A stretch of DNA of 64,000 nt, taken from positions 62,001 through 126,000 of the forward strand of contig JACRLZ010000008.1 of assembly GCA_016235125.1 (NCBI GenBank), written 5' to 3'. The position numbers and the translations under genes were made by a program. Positions 1 through 8,392 of this stretch are shown here, one piece after another (position 1 is the stretch's first letter; each line of letters begins with the position of its first letter). A model generated the notes under the pieces. It searched no databases. It had not been told where the DNA came from and saw only the letters and a program-made list of their open reading frames with translations. The stretch comes from Sphingobacteriales bacterium. Lineage in GTDB: Bacteria > Bacteroidota > Bacteroidia > Chitinophagales > Chitinophagaceae.

Positions 1-490
1 TTCTGTAATTTTCATAAGGCTGTTTGTTATCAACACCCACAGGCATATTATCGGGGATCCTTGCTAATCCCGAAGTGTGGTTCATCAGGCTTAAAAAACT
101 GGCTGCTGAAAGAGTTTCGTTTTCGTCAAGATTGCCAGGGAGATAATTTTTTACGGGTAAACTGTCATTAATCTTATGTTCCCTTAAAACAGTTTTTAGT
201 ACCAGCGCTGTAAATGTCTTGGTAATACTGCCCGCTTCAAAAATGGTTAATGAATCAAAGCCATATTTTTTATCAGGAGCGGCAAATCCAAAATTGTAAA
301 AGCTTCTTTTTCCACTGTCGGAAACGGCTACAAAGAGCCCAGGTAATTTTCTGTTTTTTTGCAGGCTGTCTCCTTTTTGATTAATAAAAGAAGCAATGTC
401 TGTGTTATCTGATATTTTGTTTTCCTGAGCATTACAGGAAAATAACAGTAAAGCACAGCATCCGATAAAAAAAATATTGTGCTTTATCAT
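1..490 (-). CDS. Serine hydrolase lipoprotein, beta-lactamase class C / PBP-like family (3' end outside window)
   Basis: The start is the ATG at 488-490, and the reading frame runs leftward off the window edge, so only about 163 N-terminal residues are visible. Residues 1-19 look like a lipoprotein signal ending in LLFSC, with Cys19 as the lipidation site, so the protein is probably anchored in the periplasm or outer membrane. An SITK tetrad (residues 88-91) matches the SxxK nucleophile motif of the family, and NHTSGL (137-142) is the typical following block of class C-like hydrolases. The family includes esterases, D-aminopeptidases and beta-lactamases, so the substrate cannot be named. The gene begins 2 bp after the stop of the upstream PLP enzyme, which implies cotranscription. 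Confidence 0.8.
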   Translation of the reverse strand, partial: MIKHNIFFIGCCALLLFSCNAQENKISDNTDIASFINQKGDSLQKNRKLPGLFVAVSDSGKRSFYNFGFAAPDKKYGFDSLTIFEAGSITKTFTALVLKTVLREHKINDSLPVKNYLPGNLDENETLSAASFLSLMNHTSGLARIPDNMPVGVDNKQPYENYR

Positions 491-492
491 GT

Positions 493-1632
493 TTATCCTA
501 TTGCATATTTTAAATCTCCAATCAAATCATCCGCATCTTCAATACCTACACTTAACCTAATCAATGAATCCGATAATCCATTCTTAATTCTTTCTTCTCT
601 GGGAATAGAAGCATGTGTCATGCTGGCCGGGTGATTGATCAAAGATTCTACACCACCGAGGCTTTCCGCCAGTGAAAATAAATGTGTAGAAGACAAAACC
701 CTTTTGGCTTCATCCACACTGTCATTCCTTAATTCAAATGAAAGCATGCCGCCAAAATCTCTCATTTGTTTTTTTGCAATGGCATGATTAGGATGATCTT
801 CAAATCCCGGCCAGTAAACTTTTCCAACTTTAGGATGATTACGCAGCCAGTTGGCAATGATCTTTCCGTTTTCACAATGAGCTTTCATCCGCACACCCAG
901 TGTTTTTATTCCACGCAATACAAGAAAACAATCCATCGGTCCGGGCACTGCTCCGCAGCTTTTCTGAATGAAGTATAATTTTTCCCTCAATTCAGCATCC
1001 TTCATCACAAGGGCACCTTGTATCACATCGCTGTGACCTCCCAGATACTTGGTGACTGAGTGCATCACAATATCAGCACCCAGGTCAAGGGGATTTTGCA
1101 ATGCAGGTGAAGCAAACGTATTATCTACCGCCAATAAAATATTTTTTGATTTTGCAATGGAAGCAGCAGCCTCAATATCCGTAACATTCATCAATGGATT
1201 GGTGGGGGTTTCAATCCAGATAAGTTTTGTTTTATCCGTTACCGCTTTTTTAATATTATCAATAGCAGTGGTGTTGACGTAATTAAATTTTATCCCGAAT
1301 TTTTCAAACACTTTACTGAAAAGACGGTAAGTGCCGCCATACATATCATTGCCGCAGATCACTTCATCACCGGGTTGCAATAATTTAATTACGGCATCAG
1401 TGGCGGCCACCCCACTACTGAAGGATAAACCAAATTTTCCGTTTTCAATAATCGCTAACGCCTCTTCCAAAGCTTTCCTGGTAGGGTTCTGGCTGCGGGC
1501 ATATTCAAAACCTTTGTTTACTGCCGGCGCTTCCTGCACATAAGTAGAGGTTTGAAAGATGGGTGTCATGATGGCGCCGGTAGAGGGGTCAGGGGTGGCT
1601 CCGGCATGAATATATTTGGTAGCTGCTTTCAT
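493..1632 (-). CDS. Trans-sulfuration PLP enzyme (cystathionine gamma-synthase / gamma-lyase type)
   Basis: This 379-residue protein belongs to the Cys/Met-metabolism PLP-dependent family and has its usual length. The motif SVTKYLGGHSD carries the PLP-binding lysine (Lys195). YARSQNPTR (44-52) and the ETPTNP block near 141 are standard family signatures. The reaction is either gamma-replacement on an activated homoserine by cysteine (cystathionine synthesis) or gamma-elimination of cystathionine; the sequence does not separate these or related lyases. It is cytoplasmic. The start lies 3 bp after the stop of the DUF2911 gene, and the serine hydrolase follows after 2 bp, so the three form an operon. 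Family certainty is high; the exact reaction is open. Confidence 0.9.
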   Translation of the reverse strand: MKAATKYIHAGATPDPSTGAIMTPIFQTSTYVQEAPAVNKGFEYARSQNPTRKALEEALAIIENGKFGLSFSSGVAATDAVIKLLQPGDEVICGNDMYGGTYRLFSKVFEKFGIKFNYVNTTAIDNIKKAVTDKTKLIWIETPTNPLMNVTDIEAAASIAKSKNILLAVDNTFASPALQNPLDLGADIVMHSVTKYLGGHSDVIQGALVMKDAELREKLYFIQKSCGAVPGPMDCFLVLRGIKTLGVRMKAHCENGKIIANWLRNHPKVGKVYWPGFEDHPNHAIAKKQMRDFGGMLSFELRNDSVDEAKRVLSSTHLFSLAESLGGVESLINHPASMTHASIPREERIKNGLSDSLIRLSVGIEDADDLIGDLKYAIG

Positions 1633-1635
1633 TTT

Positions 1636-2199
1636 TTAAAATTGAATAGGTAACGATGCTTTTACATTATCCCAGGCTACAACAAGATTGGCTCCGGTTG
1701 TTGTTTTTTCAAAAAACATGGCAAGTGCTTCCACTGCGGCATCCATTTTTTGTATGGGCACTTCTACCCGCACTACATCTTTTTTTGCATCATACTTAAA
1801 TGCTCCCCATGTGTCTGTTTCGTTATTGAGAATAATTGTCCAAGATGTTTCATTCACCAGTGCATACAAAGTGTAGCGGCCTGACCTTATTTTCTTGCCA
1901 CCGATTTTTACATTTTTAAAAAACTGTATTTCGGTAGCTTCATTGGCTCCCATTCTCCATACCTCGCCATATTTCACCAATCCGCCAAAAATCATCCGTC
2001 CTGCTTTTTGGGGACGGCTGTAAATAACCCTTGCCACCAGAGGCTCGGTTATTTTATCCTGTATTTTTTGTACCGGATAGTTGGCCGGGTAATAACTCAT
2101 GTCCATCGGAGATTTATCAACCGGCGGAAAAGAATTTGCCTGTGCCAGTAATAAGGCTGGGGAGAAAATTACTGCGAGTACCAAAATTATCTTTCTCAT
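1636..2199 (-). CDS. DUF2911 domain secreted protein
   Basis: This is a 187-residue protein. The ATG at 2197-2199 is preferred over one 12 codons upstream because it begins directly with a signal peptide (MRKIILVLAVIF through LLLAQA). The mature part matches the DUF2911 family, with the block around KAGRMIFGGLVKYGEVWR followed by GANEATEI and ending in a beta-rich section (WTIILNNETDTWGAF). The family is common in Bacteroidota and has no assigned activity. It is predicted to be periplasmic or exported. The downstream PLP enzyme starts 3 bp after its stop, so this is the first gene of a three-gene operon. Confidence 0.8.
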   Translation of the reverse strand: MRKIILVLAVIFSPALLLAQANSFPPVDKSPMDMSYYPANYPVQKIQDKITEPLVARVIYSRPQKAGRMIFGGLVKYGEVWRMGANEATEIQFFKNVKIGGKKIRSGRYTLYALVNETSWTIILNNETDTWGAFKYDAKKDVVRVEVPIQKMDAAVEALAMFFEKTTTGANLVVAWDNVKASLPIQF

Positions 2200-2249
2200 A
2201 AAAAAATTATGTATTTGCAAAAATAGCTGATTCAATTTTTACCGGCGGT

Positions 2250-2897
2250 TCAATGCTGAATTAGTATTTCAAATTCTTTCCTGGCAAAGGATTTTACATC
2301 GACCCAAAAACGACGAAAGTAAGTTTGTAAAGGTTGATAGTTATCTTCAAAAAGTCGAGAAGCTGTTTCACTTTCGGTTAAATAAACGGAACGACGCACC
2401 ACTCCGCCAAGACTTTTTCCGGCTCCCCACCGGCTACTATAATTGAATAACCAGTTATGCTCTTTCATATAGGGATACATCCCGGCAAATTTTTCAGGCA
2501 ACCAATGCAGGTGATCATCAACCGTGGCATAAACCTTTTTTGAAAAATCAAGTAAGGATTTTTCACTGAATTCATTTTCATCACAGGCAAGAAAATGATC
2601 ATATACTACATCAACAAAGGCACCGGCATATAGGCGGTAAGCAGGACGAAAAATTTCTTTCGCTTCGTTAGTGGCTGCATGACCGTCTGTAAAAATATCA
2701 ATAGCCCTGTGCAGAGCAATTCCTTTTTGAATGCCTGTGGGATAATCAAATTTCTTCTTCCCTTTTACAAAATCGCTGATAAGATTCCCTACCAGTATTT
2801 CCGGATGATTAAATGAAAGATATGAATGGGCCAGGTAATTGATAGATGGGGTTTTGAAATGAATTATTGATTTAATCCCAGGTCCGGCAAATCTCAT
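2250..2897 (-). CDS. Acyl carrier protein phosphodiesterase (AcpH)-like protein
   Basis: At 215 residues this is close to the family length of about 195-200. The block INYLAHSYLSFNHPEILVG near residue 20 and the helical metal-binding region ALHRAIDIFTDGH are characteristic of ACP phosphodiesterases, which remove 4'-phosphopantetheine from holo-ACP. VYDHFLA further on is also conserved. Homologues usually begin at the equivalent of NYLAH, so the first 19 residues may be an extension or the true start may be non-ATG; no closer ATG exists in frame. No operon partner is evident. Many Bacteroidota homologues are only annotated as DUF479. Confidence 0.75.
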   Translation of the reverse strand: MRFAGPGIKSIIHFKTPSINYLAHSYLSFNHPEILVGNLISDFVKGKKKFDYPTGIQKGIALHRAIDIFTDGHAATNEAKEIFRPAYRLYAGAFVDVVYDHFLACDENEFSEKSLLDFSKKVYATVDDHLHWLPEKFAGMYPYMKEHNWLFNYSSRWGAGKSLGGVVRRSVYLTESETASRLFEDNYQPLQTYFRRFWVDVKSFARKEFEILIQH

Positions 2898-3073
2898 ACT
2901 GTTTTTATGAAGCGCAAAATATTATAGGAATTGAGCTTTGATAAACGGTATTAAACGATGTCAGGCGGCATACATTCAGCAACATATGTTAACAGCGATT
3001 AACACTCAATTCCATTGGTCATTTATACCCGCCTTTTGGTCATAAATAACTATGGCGGAGCTGTAACCCGTTC

Positions 3074-3081
3074 TACATTTG
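3074..3081 (+). promoter_or_regulatory. Candidate -7 box (TAnnTTTG) upstream of the 3137 gene
   Basis: TACATTTG matches the Bacteroidota -7 consensus TAnnTTTG and lies 56 bp before the start codon. No TTG is seen at the usual 17-23 bp spacing upstream, so this is a half-match only. Confidence 0.3.
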
Positions 3082-3136
3082 TATCGTCACACATAACAAA
3101 GAAATTAATAAGATTAACCATAACCTTCAAAATAAA

Positions 3137-3583
3137 ATGATTATGAAAAAGATGATGTTAACCCTGGCAATTGCGATTAGCAGTTTAGCCTCATTTGCCG
3201 CCGGGGAAGATAAAGTGAATCAGAAAGTACTGGATGCATTTAAAAATGAGTTTGCTGTTGCCAAAAATGTAGAATGGGTTGCAGGGAGTAACTATTACAG
3301 GGCCGCTTTTGTTTATAATGACAAACATGTTTTTGCTTATTACAGCACTGAGGGAGATTTATTGGGGCTTACCCGTTATATCAGCGTTTCTGATTTGCCG
3401 ATGAACCTGCAGATAAGCCTGAAAAAAGATGCAGGCAGCTATTGGATCAGCGACTTGTTTGAAGTGGCAAAAAATGAATCTACCACTTATTACATCACGT
3501 TGGAAAATGCCGATGAAAAAATAATCTTCAGATCTTCAAACGGAAGCAGCTGGGAAGAATTTAAAACAGTAAAAAAAGTATAG
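3137..3583 (+). CDS. Secreted protein of unknown function, possibly PepSY-like
   Basis: This is a 148-residue protein starting MIMKKMML; the second Met (3143) is equally likely as start. A signal peptide ends near SLASFAAG, so the protein is periplasmic or exported. The mature part repeats a pattern of short beta strands and helices (VNQKVLDAFKNEF, then NVEWV, YYRAAFVYND, HVFAYYSTEGDLLG). This resembles the small PepSY-like periplasmic proteins common in Chitinophagaceae; that assignment is inference from overall pattern. It stands alone, with a candidate promoter upstream and two hairpins downstream, the second a clear terminator. Confidence 0.65.
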   Translation: MIMKKMMLTLAIAISSLASFAAGEDKVNQKVLDAFKNEFAVAKNVEWVAGSNYYRAAFVYNDKHVFAYYSTEGDLLGLTRYISVSDLPMNLQISLKKDAGSYWISDLFEVAKNESTTYYITLENADEKIIFRSSNGSSWEEFKTVKKV

Positions 3584-3584
3584 C

Positions 3585-3611
3585 TGCGACGACGCATAAA
3601 GCTCCGTCGCA
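3585..3611 (+). other. Stem-loop just after the 3137-3583 gene
   Basis: TGCGACG at 3585-3591 pairs perfectly with CGTCGCA at 3605-3611 (7 bp, 13-nt loop). There is no T tract, so it may stabilise the mRNA end rather than terminate. Confidence 0.4.
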
Positions 3612-3641
3612 CAAGTAAGTTTTGGTGTGTGGTAAAACAAG

Positions 3642-3677
3642 CCCCGACCTGCACATTTGCTGCAACGTCGGGGTTTT
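3642..3677 (+). terminator. Rho-independent terminator
   Basis: CCCCGAC (3642-3648) pairs with GTCGGGG (3667-3673), followed directly by TTTTG. It closes the 3137-3583 transcript before the deoxyhypusine-synthase-like gene. Confidence 0.75.
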
Positions 3678-3768
3678 GTATTTTTAAATACATGTATTTT
3701 TGCGATTCTCGCAAAGTCTCCCGACACTTTGGCCGGGATCAGAAGGCGGTCACATTAAAACTTATACA

Positions 3769-4743
3769 ATGAACAAAGGACCCGTTTCAAAATTTATCGA
3801 GCATCATTACCGTCATTTTAATGCTGCTGCTTTAATGGATGCAGCCAAAGCCTATGAAGCCCATCTGAATGAAGGAGGCAAAATGATGATCACCCTCGCT
3901 GGCGCCATGAGCACCGGGGAGCTGGGAATATCACTTGCCGAAATGATACGCCAGGGAAAAGTAGATATCATCAGTTGTACCGGCGCAAACCTGGAAGAAG
4001 ATGTAATGAATCTTGTGGCGCATTCTCATTATAAAAGAATCCCAAACTACCGTGACCTTACGCCAAAAGAAGAGTGGGATCTGCTGGAGAATCATTTTAA
4101 CCGGGTTACTGATACCTGTATCCCTGAAGAAGAAGCATTTCGTCGTTTGCAAAAGCATTTGGTGAAACAATGGAAAGATGCCGAAGCAAAAGGAGAAAGA
4201 TATTTCCCGCATGAATTTTTATATAAGACAGTTTTAAGCGGCGATCTGAAGCCTTATTATGAAATTGATCCGAAAGACAGCTGGATCATTGCAGCGGCAG
4301 AAAAAAATATCCCAATTGTTGTACCGGGATGGGAGGACAGCACCACCGGAAATATTTTTGCCAGTTATGTGGTGAAGGGTGAACTGAAAGCAAGTACTGT
4401 TAAAAGCGGCATTGAATATATGGTATGGCTTACCAACTGGTACAGAAATAATTCATCTGGTAAAGGAGTTGGTTTCTTCCAGATAGGTGGTGGCATTGCC
4501 GGCGATTTCCCGATATGTGTGGTGCCGATGATGTACCAGGACCTGGAATGGCATGATGTTCCTTTCTGGAGCTATTTCTGCCAGATCAGTGATTCTACTA
4601 CTTCCTATGGTTCTTATTCAGGGGCGGTTCCCAATGAGAAAATTACCTGGGGCAAATTAGACATCCATACACCTAAGTTTATTGTAGAGAGTGATGCTAC
4701 CATTGTGGCTCCTTTGATATTTGCATGGGTGCTTGGCTGGTAA
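3769..4743 (+). CDS. Deoxyhypusine synthase-like protein
   Basis: The protein is 324 residues when started at the ATG at 3769 (MNKGPVSKFI), which is preferred because the 23 upstream in-frame residues overlap the terminator region and look non-coding. It matches the deoxyhypusine synthase fold throughout: SCTGANLEED (69-78) at the NAD/spermidine site, PGWEDST (186-192), and WGK at 294-296, where Lys296 aligns with the lysine that forms the covalent aminobutyl intermediate in eukaryotic enzymes. Bacteria lack eIF5A, so the natural product is unlikely to be deoxyhypusine. Aminobutyl transfer to a polyamine (homospermidine-type chemistry) is the plausible alternative, by inference. It is monocistronic with strong terminators on both sides. 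Confidence 0.85.
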   Translation: MNKGPVSKFIEHHYRHFNAAALMDAAKAYEAHLNEGGKMMITLAGAMSTGELGISLAEMIRQGKVDIISCTGANLEEDVMNLVAHSHYKRIPNYRDLTPKEEWDLLENHFNRVTDTCIPEEEAFRRLQKHLVKQWKDAEAKGERYFPHEFLYKTVLSGDLKPYYEIDPKDSWIIAAAEKNIPIVVPGWEDSTTGNIFASYVVKGELKASTVKSGIEYMVWLTNWYRNNSSGKGVGFFQIGGGIAGDFPICVVPMMYQDLEWHDVPFWSYFCQISDSTTSYGSYSGAVPNEKITWGKLDIHTPKFIVESDATIVAPLIFAWVLGW

Positions 4744-4770
4744 CATATATTTTTTTTAGAATAAAAATTG

Positions 4771-4800
4771 AACCCCGACGGTACCGCCGGGGTTTGTTTT
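4771..4800 (+). terminator. Rho-independent terminator after the deoxyhypusine synthase-like gene
   Basis: AACCCCG (4771-4777) pairs with CGGGGTT (4788-4794), with inner CGG/CCG pairing and one A/C mismatch, followed by TGTTTTT. Confidence 0.8.
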
Positions 4801-4953
4801 TATAAGGAAAGGCAAGGATTGAAGTTTTCAAAAGGATGGGTTCACTTCTTCACGGGGCTAATAACGAAAAATAGACCCGGCAGGTTGCCGGAAGTTTAAC
4901 AGCAGAAAAAATCTTCTTTTGCGGAAGAGAGATGTATACCAAGGAGGACTATA

Positions 4954-5409
4954 TTATGCGCAGGCAATTTTTTCAACCCGGCGCTGATGGCGGCCGCCTT
5001 CAAAATCTGTCGTCATAAAAAGGGCTACCATTTTTTCTGCATCACCTTCACGAACAAAGCGGGCAGGGACGCAGATGATATTTGCATTGTTATGTTCTCT
5101 TGCAAGTTGCGCCAGCTCTTCTCCCCAGCATACTGCCGCCCTGACACCCTGGTGTTTGTTGGCAGTAATGGCCACTCCATTGGCGCTGCCACAAAGTAAA
5201 ATACCGAATGCTGCTTCGCCTTTTTCTACTGCGGTTGCAACCGGATGTGCAAAATCAGGATAGTCGACCGAATCCTTGCCGTGAGTACCGAAATCATGGA
5301 ATGCCAAACCTCTTCCTTCGAGGAATGAGATCAGGTCTTCTTTATAATCATAGCCAGCATGATCGCTGCCGATAGCAATGGGCTTATGAAGATCAAAGGG
5401 AGAATGCAT
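4954..5409 (-). CDS. rpiB: Ribose-5-phosphate isomerase B (RpiB/LacAB family)
   Basis: This is a 151-residue cytoplasmic enzyme of the pentose phosphate pathway, interconverting ribose 5-phosphate and ribulose 5-phosphate. GSDHAGYDYK (14-23) is the N-terminal substrate-binding signature. LLCGSANGVAITANK carries the catalytic cysteine (Cys73), and the REHNNANI block follows. Length and motif order are those of RpiB. It is the last gene of a leftward set headed by gmk and tatC, separated from tatC by 94 bp. A LacA/LacB-like allose or galactose isomerase is less likely given the gene content. Confidence 0.92.
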   Translation of the reverse strand: MHSPFDLHKPIAIGSDHAGYDYKEDLISFLEGRGLAFHDFGTHGKDSVDYPDFAHPVATAVEKGEAAFGILLCGSANGVAITANKHQGVRAAVCWGEELAQLAREHNNANIICVPARFVREGDAEKMVALFMTTDFEGGRHQRRVEKIACA

Positions 5410-5503
5410 AAAAATGATTTGTTTTACGAGATCCGGGATAGGGGAACATTACCCCGCAAAGTTAGTTATCCTGTAACTCAAAACCCGCAACCCCTAACTT
5501 TCT

Positions 5504-6358
5504 TTAGCTCCACTCTTTTCGTTCTTTCTCCTGTCTTTTGTTGATACGGGATGCAATGGCAATACTGGCTTCGTATAATATGTACAGCGGCAGGGTGACA
5601 ATCATTAAACTAAATGGATCGGTAGAAGGAGTAATGATGGCAGCCGCAATTAGAATAACGATAAATGCATGCCGCCTGTATTTTTTCAGGAAACGGGCTG
5701 TAATGATGCCAATCCTTGTCAGCACCATTACCAGTAATGGCATCTGGAATAATACACCAATGCCCACGGTGGTATAGATCAGGTTTTCCAGATAATCAGA
5801 AAATGAAGGCATGATAACGATCTGCGAACTGAGTTTGAAATTGAAATAAAAGTTCACCATGAAAGGAGTGAGGATAAAATACCCGAATGCTACACCCAAA
5901 AAAAACAAGAACGAAACCCAGAAGATAACACCCCTGGTTCTTTTTAACTCTTTTTCGGACAAGGCAGGTTTTACAAACTTCCAGAATTCCCAGAAGATAT
6001 AAGGAAAGGCAAGGATGAAGCCGCCCATAAAACCAAGTGTGAAATACGAAATGAACTGTCCGGTCATTTTGTTTTCCAAAAACTTTGCATCCACTCCCTT
6101 AAAACAAAGGACATCCCCGATACCAATGCCATGCCCAAGGCTGCATAGCCATTTTGCGGATATAAAATCAGTTCTTGTAGGGGCCATCAGCACCTGATCT
6201 ACTATTTGATTTGCATAAATTAGTACGATGATACAGCCAATAGCAATGGCAATGACGGAACGAATCAGGTGCCAGCGTAATTCTTCCAGGTGGTCAATGA
6301 AAGACATTTCGGCGCCGGGTTCTTTTTTCCGTTTATTAAAGAAATCCAACAATGCCAT
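5504..6358 (-). CDS. tatC: Sec-independent protein translocase subunit TatC
   Basis: This is a 284-residue inner-membrane protein with six predicted membrane segments. The N-terminal MSFIDHLEELRWHLIRS matches the TatC signature whose conserved glutamates bind the twin-arginine signal peptide. Later segments include FWVSFLFFLGVAFGYFIL and a conserved AAIITPSTDPFSLMIVTLP block before the last helix. It exports folded proteins with TatA-type partners, none of which lies in the window. The insertion around GHGIGIGDVLCFKG in the first periplasmic loop is typical of Bacteroidota TatC. A TATCTTTG box lies 21 bp upstream of the start. Confidence 0.95.
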   Translation of the reverse strand: MALLDFFNKRKKEPGAEMSFIDHLEELRWHLIRSVIAIAIGCIIVLIYANQIVDQVLMAPTRTDFISAKWLCSLGHGIGIGDVLCFKGVDAKFLENKMTGQFISYFTLGFMGGFILAFPYIFWEFWKFVKPALSEKELKRTRGVIFWVSFLFFLGVAFGYFILTPFMVNFYFNFKLSSQIVIMPSFSDYLENLIYTTVGIGVLFQMPLLVMVLTRIGIITARFLKKYRRHAFIVILIAAAIITPSTDPFSLMIVTLPLYILYEASIAIASRINKRQEKERKEWS

Positions 6359-6378
6359 TATGATGTTTTAGAAGGAAG

Positions 6379-6386
6379 CAAAGATA
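6379..6386 (-). promoter_or_regulatory. Candidate -7 box upstream of tatC
   Basis: On the minus strand this reads TATCTTTG (TAnnTTTG consensus), 21 bp before the tatC ATG. No TTG is found at 17-23 bp spacing. Confidence 0.35.
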
Positions 6387-6429
6387 AGTGGTGAATAGAT
6401 AAACTCGTAGCTCACAGCTCGCAACTCTC

Positions 6430-7680
6430 TTACTTAAGTCTCTTCATCCTCACCATTTCAATCCTTGTATCACTTACCACCATGATGTCAAATTCATAAT
6501 CATCAATGATGATTCGTTCTTTCTGACGGGGGATGGTCTCGTGGTAATTAATGATATAGCCGGAAAGGGTTTCGGATTCGTCTTCACCAAAATCAAAGCC
6601 ATATTTTTCTTCGAGATAGTCGAGTTCAAGGCGGCCGGAGAAGATATATTCGTTTTCTGAAAGTTGTTTTTCTTCAAATTCCTCTGTGTCATATTCATCC
6701 TGTATCTCGCCAAACAGTTCTTCCAGCACATCTTCCATGGTGATAATGCCTGCTGTGCCTCCAAACTCATCCACCACCCAGGCTATGCTTTTTCTTTCTT
6801 TGGTGAATTTGCTGATAAGATCGGTGGCGCTCATGCTCTCGGGTACTGCAGGTATGGGCAATAAAATGTTTTGAATGGAAACAGGATTTTTAAACAGATC
6901 GAGTTGGTGAATATAACCGGTGATGTGGTCTATGTTTTTTTCATACACTACCAGTTTACTCAACTTGGTTTCTACAAATTTTTTCCGCAAATCTTCCATA
7001 CTGCTCCGGCTCTCCATACCGATGATCTCTTTGCGGGGTACCAGGCATTGCCGTATTCTTATTTTGGGAAGCTCCTGTGCATTCTCCATCAGTTGCGCAT
7101 TGCGTTCCTGTTTTTCATCATCGGCCAGTTGCTGAAACAGGTGTTTCAGGTCGCTGCGTTTCAGCGGATCTTTGTTTTTGCTGAGACGGATATTAAAAAC
7201 CCATTTCAGTATCCATTCCGCAAGGTCTATTAAAACTGAAGCCAACGGAAAAAACATCTGGTAGAAAAAATCGGTGATATAAGCCAGCCGCACAAGCCAA
7301 CTATTGCTGTGCGCCCTGAAAAATGCACGGGGAATGAATTCGGCAACTATTAAAACGATGAATGTGGTGAAAGTGATTTCAACAATGAGCCGGATGGCGC
7401 CGCTTTCCACATGCCAGTACTGCCAGATGGGTCGCATTACGGCACTGATCTGCAAACCAAGAAATACAAGGAAGAGTGTAAAACCAATTAAAGTGGTGCC
7501 AAGAAACCTTGCCGGCGATTGCACAAACTTAGCGAGCAGTTGCAGCGAAGCTCCGCCCTGTTTCTTTTTTATTTCAATACCCAGGCGGTTGGCGCTGTAA
7601 AAAGCCATTTCGATACCGGCAAAAAAACCCATCAATGCCAGGGTAAGAATGAAGAACAGTATCGCATTCACTGAAATCAT
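6430..7680 (-). CDS. HlyC/CorC (CNNM-type) family membrane protein with CBS pair, GldE-like
   Basis: The protein is 416 residues. An N-terminal DUF21 membrane domain with about four helices (residues 1-150) is followed by a CBS pair (about 200-325, including LVPRKEIIGM and WVVDEFGGTAGIITMEDVLEEL) and a C-terminal CorC/HlyC domain (from about 335, EYIFSGRLELDYLEEKYG). Proteins of this architecture are linked to Mg2+/Co2+ handling. In gliding Bacteroidota the paralogue GldE has the same layout, and residue-level reading cannot decide between them. It starts 23 bp after the gmk stop, so cotranscription with gmk is likely. Confidence 0.85.
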   Translation of the reverse strand: MISVNAILFFILTLALMGFFAGIEMAFYSANRLGIEIKKKQGGASLQLLAKFVQSPARFLGTTLIGFTLFLVFLGLQISAVMRPIWQYWHVESGAIRLIVEITFTTFIVLIVAEFIPRAFFRAHSNSWLVRLAYITDFFYQMFFPLASVLIDLAEWILKWVFNIRLSKNKDPLKRSDLKHLFQQLADDEKQERNAQLMENAQELPKIRIRQCLVPRKEIIGMESRSSMEDLRKKFVETKLSKLVVYEKNIDHITGYIHQLDLFKNPVSIQNILLPIPAVPESMSATDLISKFTKERKSIAWVVDEFGGTAGIITMEDVLEELFGEIQDEYDTEEFEEKQLSENEYIFSGRLELDYLEEKYGFDFGEDESETLSGYIINYHETIPRQKERIIIDDYEFDIMVVSDTRIEMVRMKRLK

Positions 7681-7703
7681 GATGTGAAGTTACTCTCCAA
7701 CAC

Positions 7704-8285
7704 TTAAAGGGGGTTTAGAAAATTCCTTACGTATTCTTCTGCTTCTTTGCAGGCATCTGCCAGTATGTTGTTGATTATAACCTTATCGAAGCGATCCTTG
7801 AATGTCATTTCGTAGGATGCTTTTTCAATTCTTGCTCTCAAAGATTCAGGGGTTTCGGTGCCTCTTGCTTTCAGCCTTCTTTCCAGTTCTTCGATGGAAG
7901 GCGGTTCAATGAAAAGCGATAAAGAATTTTCCCTGTATTGCTCCTGTATGTTGATGCCGCCTTTTACATCCACATCCAGCAAAGGAGTTTTGTGCTGCTT
8001 CCAGATCCGCTCAAGTTCAATTTTTAAAGTGCCATAATATTTATCATGATACACCATTTCCCATTCAGCGAACTCATGATTTTCAATACGCCGCCTGAAC
8101 TCATCTGCCAAGATGAAATAATAATCCACGCCATGTTTCTCATGCCCGCGGGGCGGACGGGTTGCGCAGGAAATGGAAAACTGCAATTGTGCAGGAAATG
8201 TTTTCAGCAAATGTTTGGTCACCGATGTTTTACCGGCGCCGGAGGGAGCAGCGATGATGATGATCCTGTTTTGAGAGACAGCCAT
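7704..8285 (-). CDS. gmk: Guanylate kinase
   Basis: This 193-residue cytoplasmic enzyme converts GMP to GDP with ATP. The P-loop APSGAGKTSV lies at residues 12-21, followed by the GMP-binding block (ISCATRPPRGHEKHGVDYYF) and the LLDVDVKGG segment. The ATG at 8283-8285 is chosen over a TTG two codons upstream. Length and motifs are typical. It shares a leftward cluster with the CorC-type gene, tatC and rpiB. The yicC gene that often neighbours gmk is instead at 54150-55025. Confidence 0.95.
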   Translation of the reverse strand: MAVSQNRIIIIAAPSGAGKTSVTKHLLKTFPAQLQFSISCATRPPRGHEKHGVDYYFILADEFRRRIENHEFAEWEMVYHDKYYGTLKIELERIWKQHKTPLLDVDVKGGINIQEQYRENSLSLFIEPPSIEELERRLKARGTETPESLRARIEKASYEMTFKDRFDKVIINNILADACKEAEEYVRNFLNPL

Positions 8286-8392
8286 GTGCAAAGAAAAGGA
8301 AAGATAAAGTAAATGCTATCAGCAAATCTGATATCTTAATCTTCGCCATTGAGAATTTACTGTATATATTTTTCGACTCCCTGTTTGCGGGT

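Noticed and set aside
3700..3768. N-terminal extension of the deoxyhypusine synthase-like ORF
   Set aside because: It runs close to the preceding terminator, and its residues show no similarity to the family start. The ATG at 3769 gives the expected N-terminus.
4877..4891. CCGGCA/TGCCGG hairpin between the deoxyhypusine synthase-like gene and rpiB
   Set aside because: A 6-bp stem without a T tract on either strand and no repeat copies seen, so not called as a terminator.
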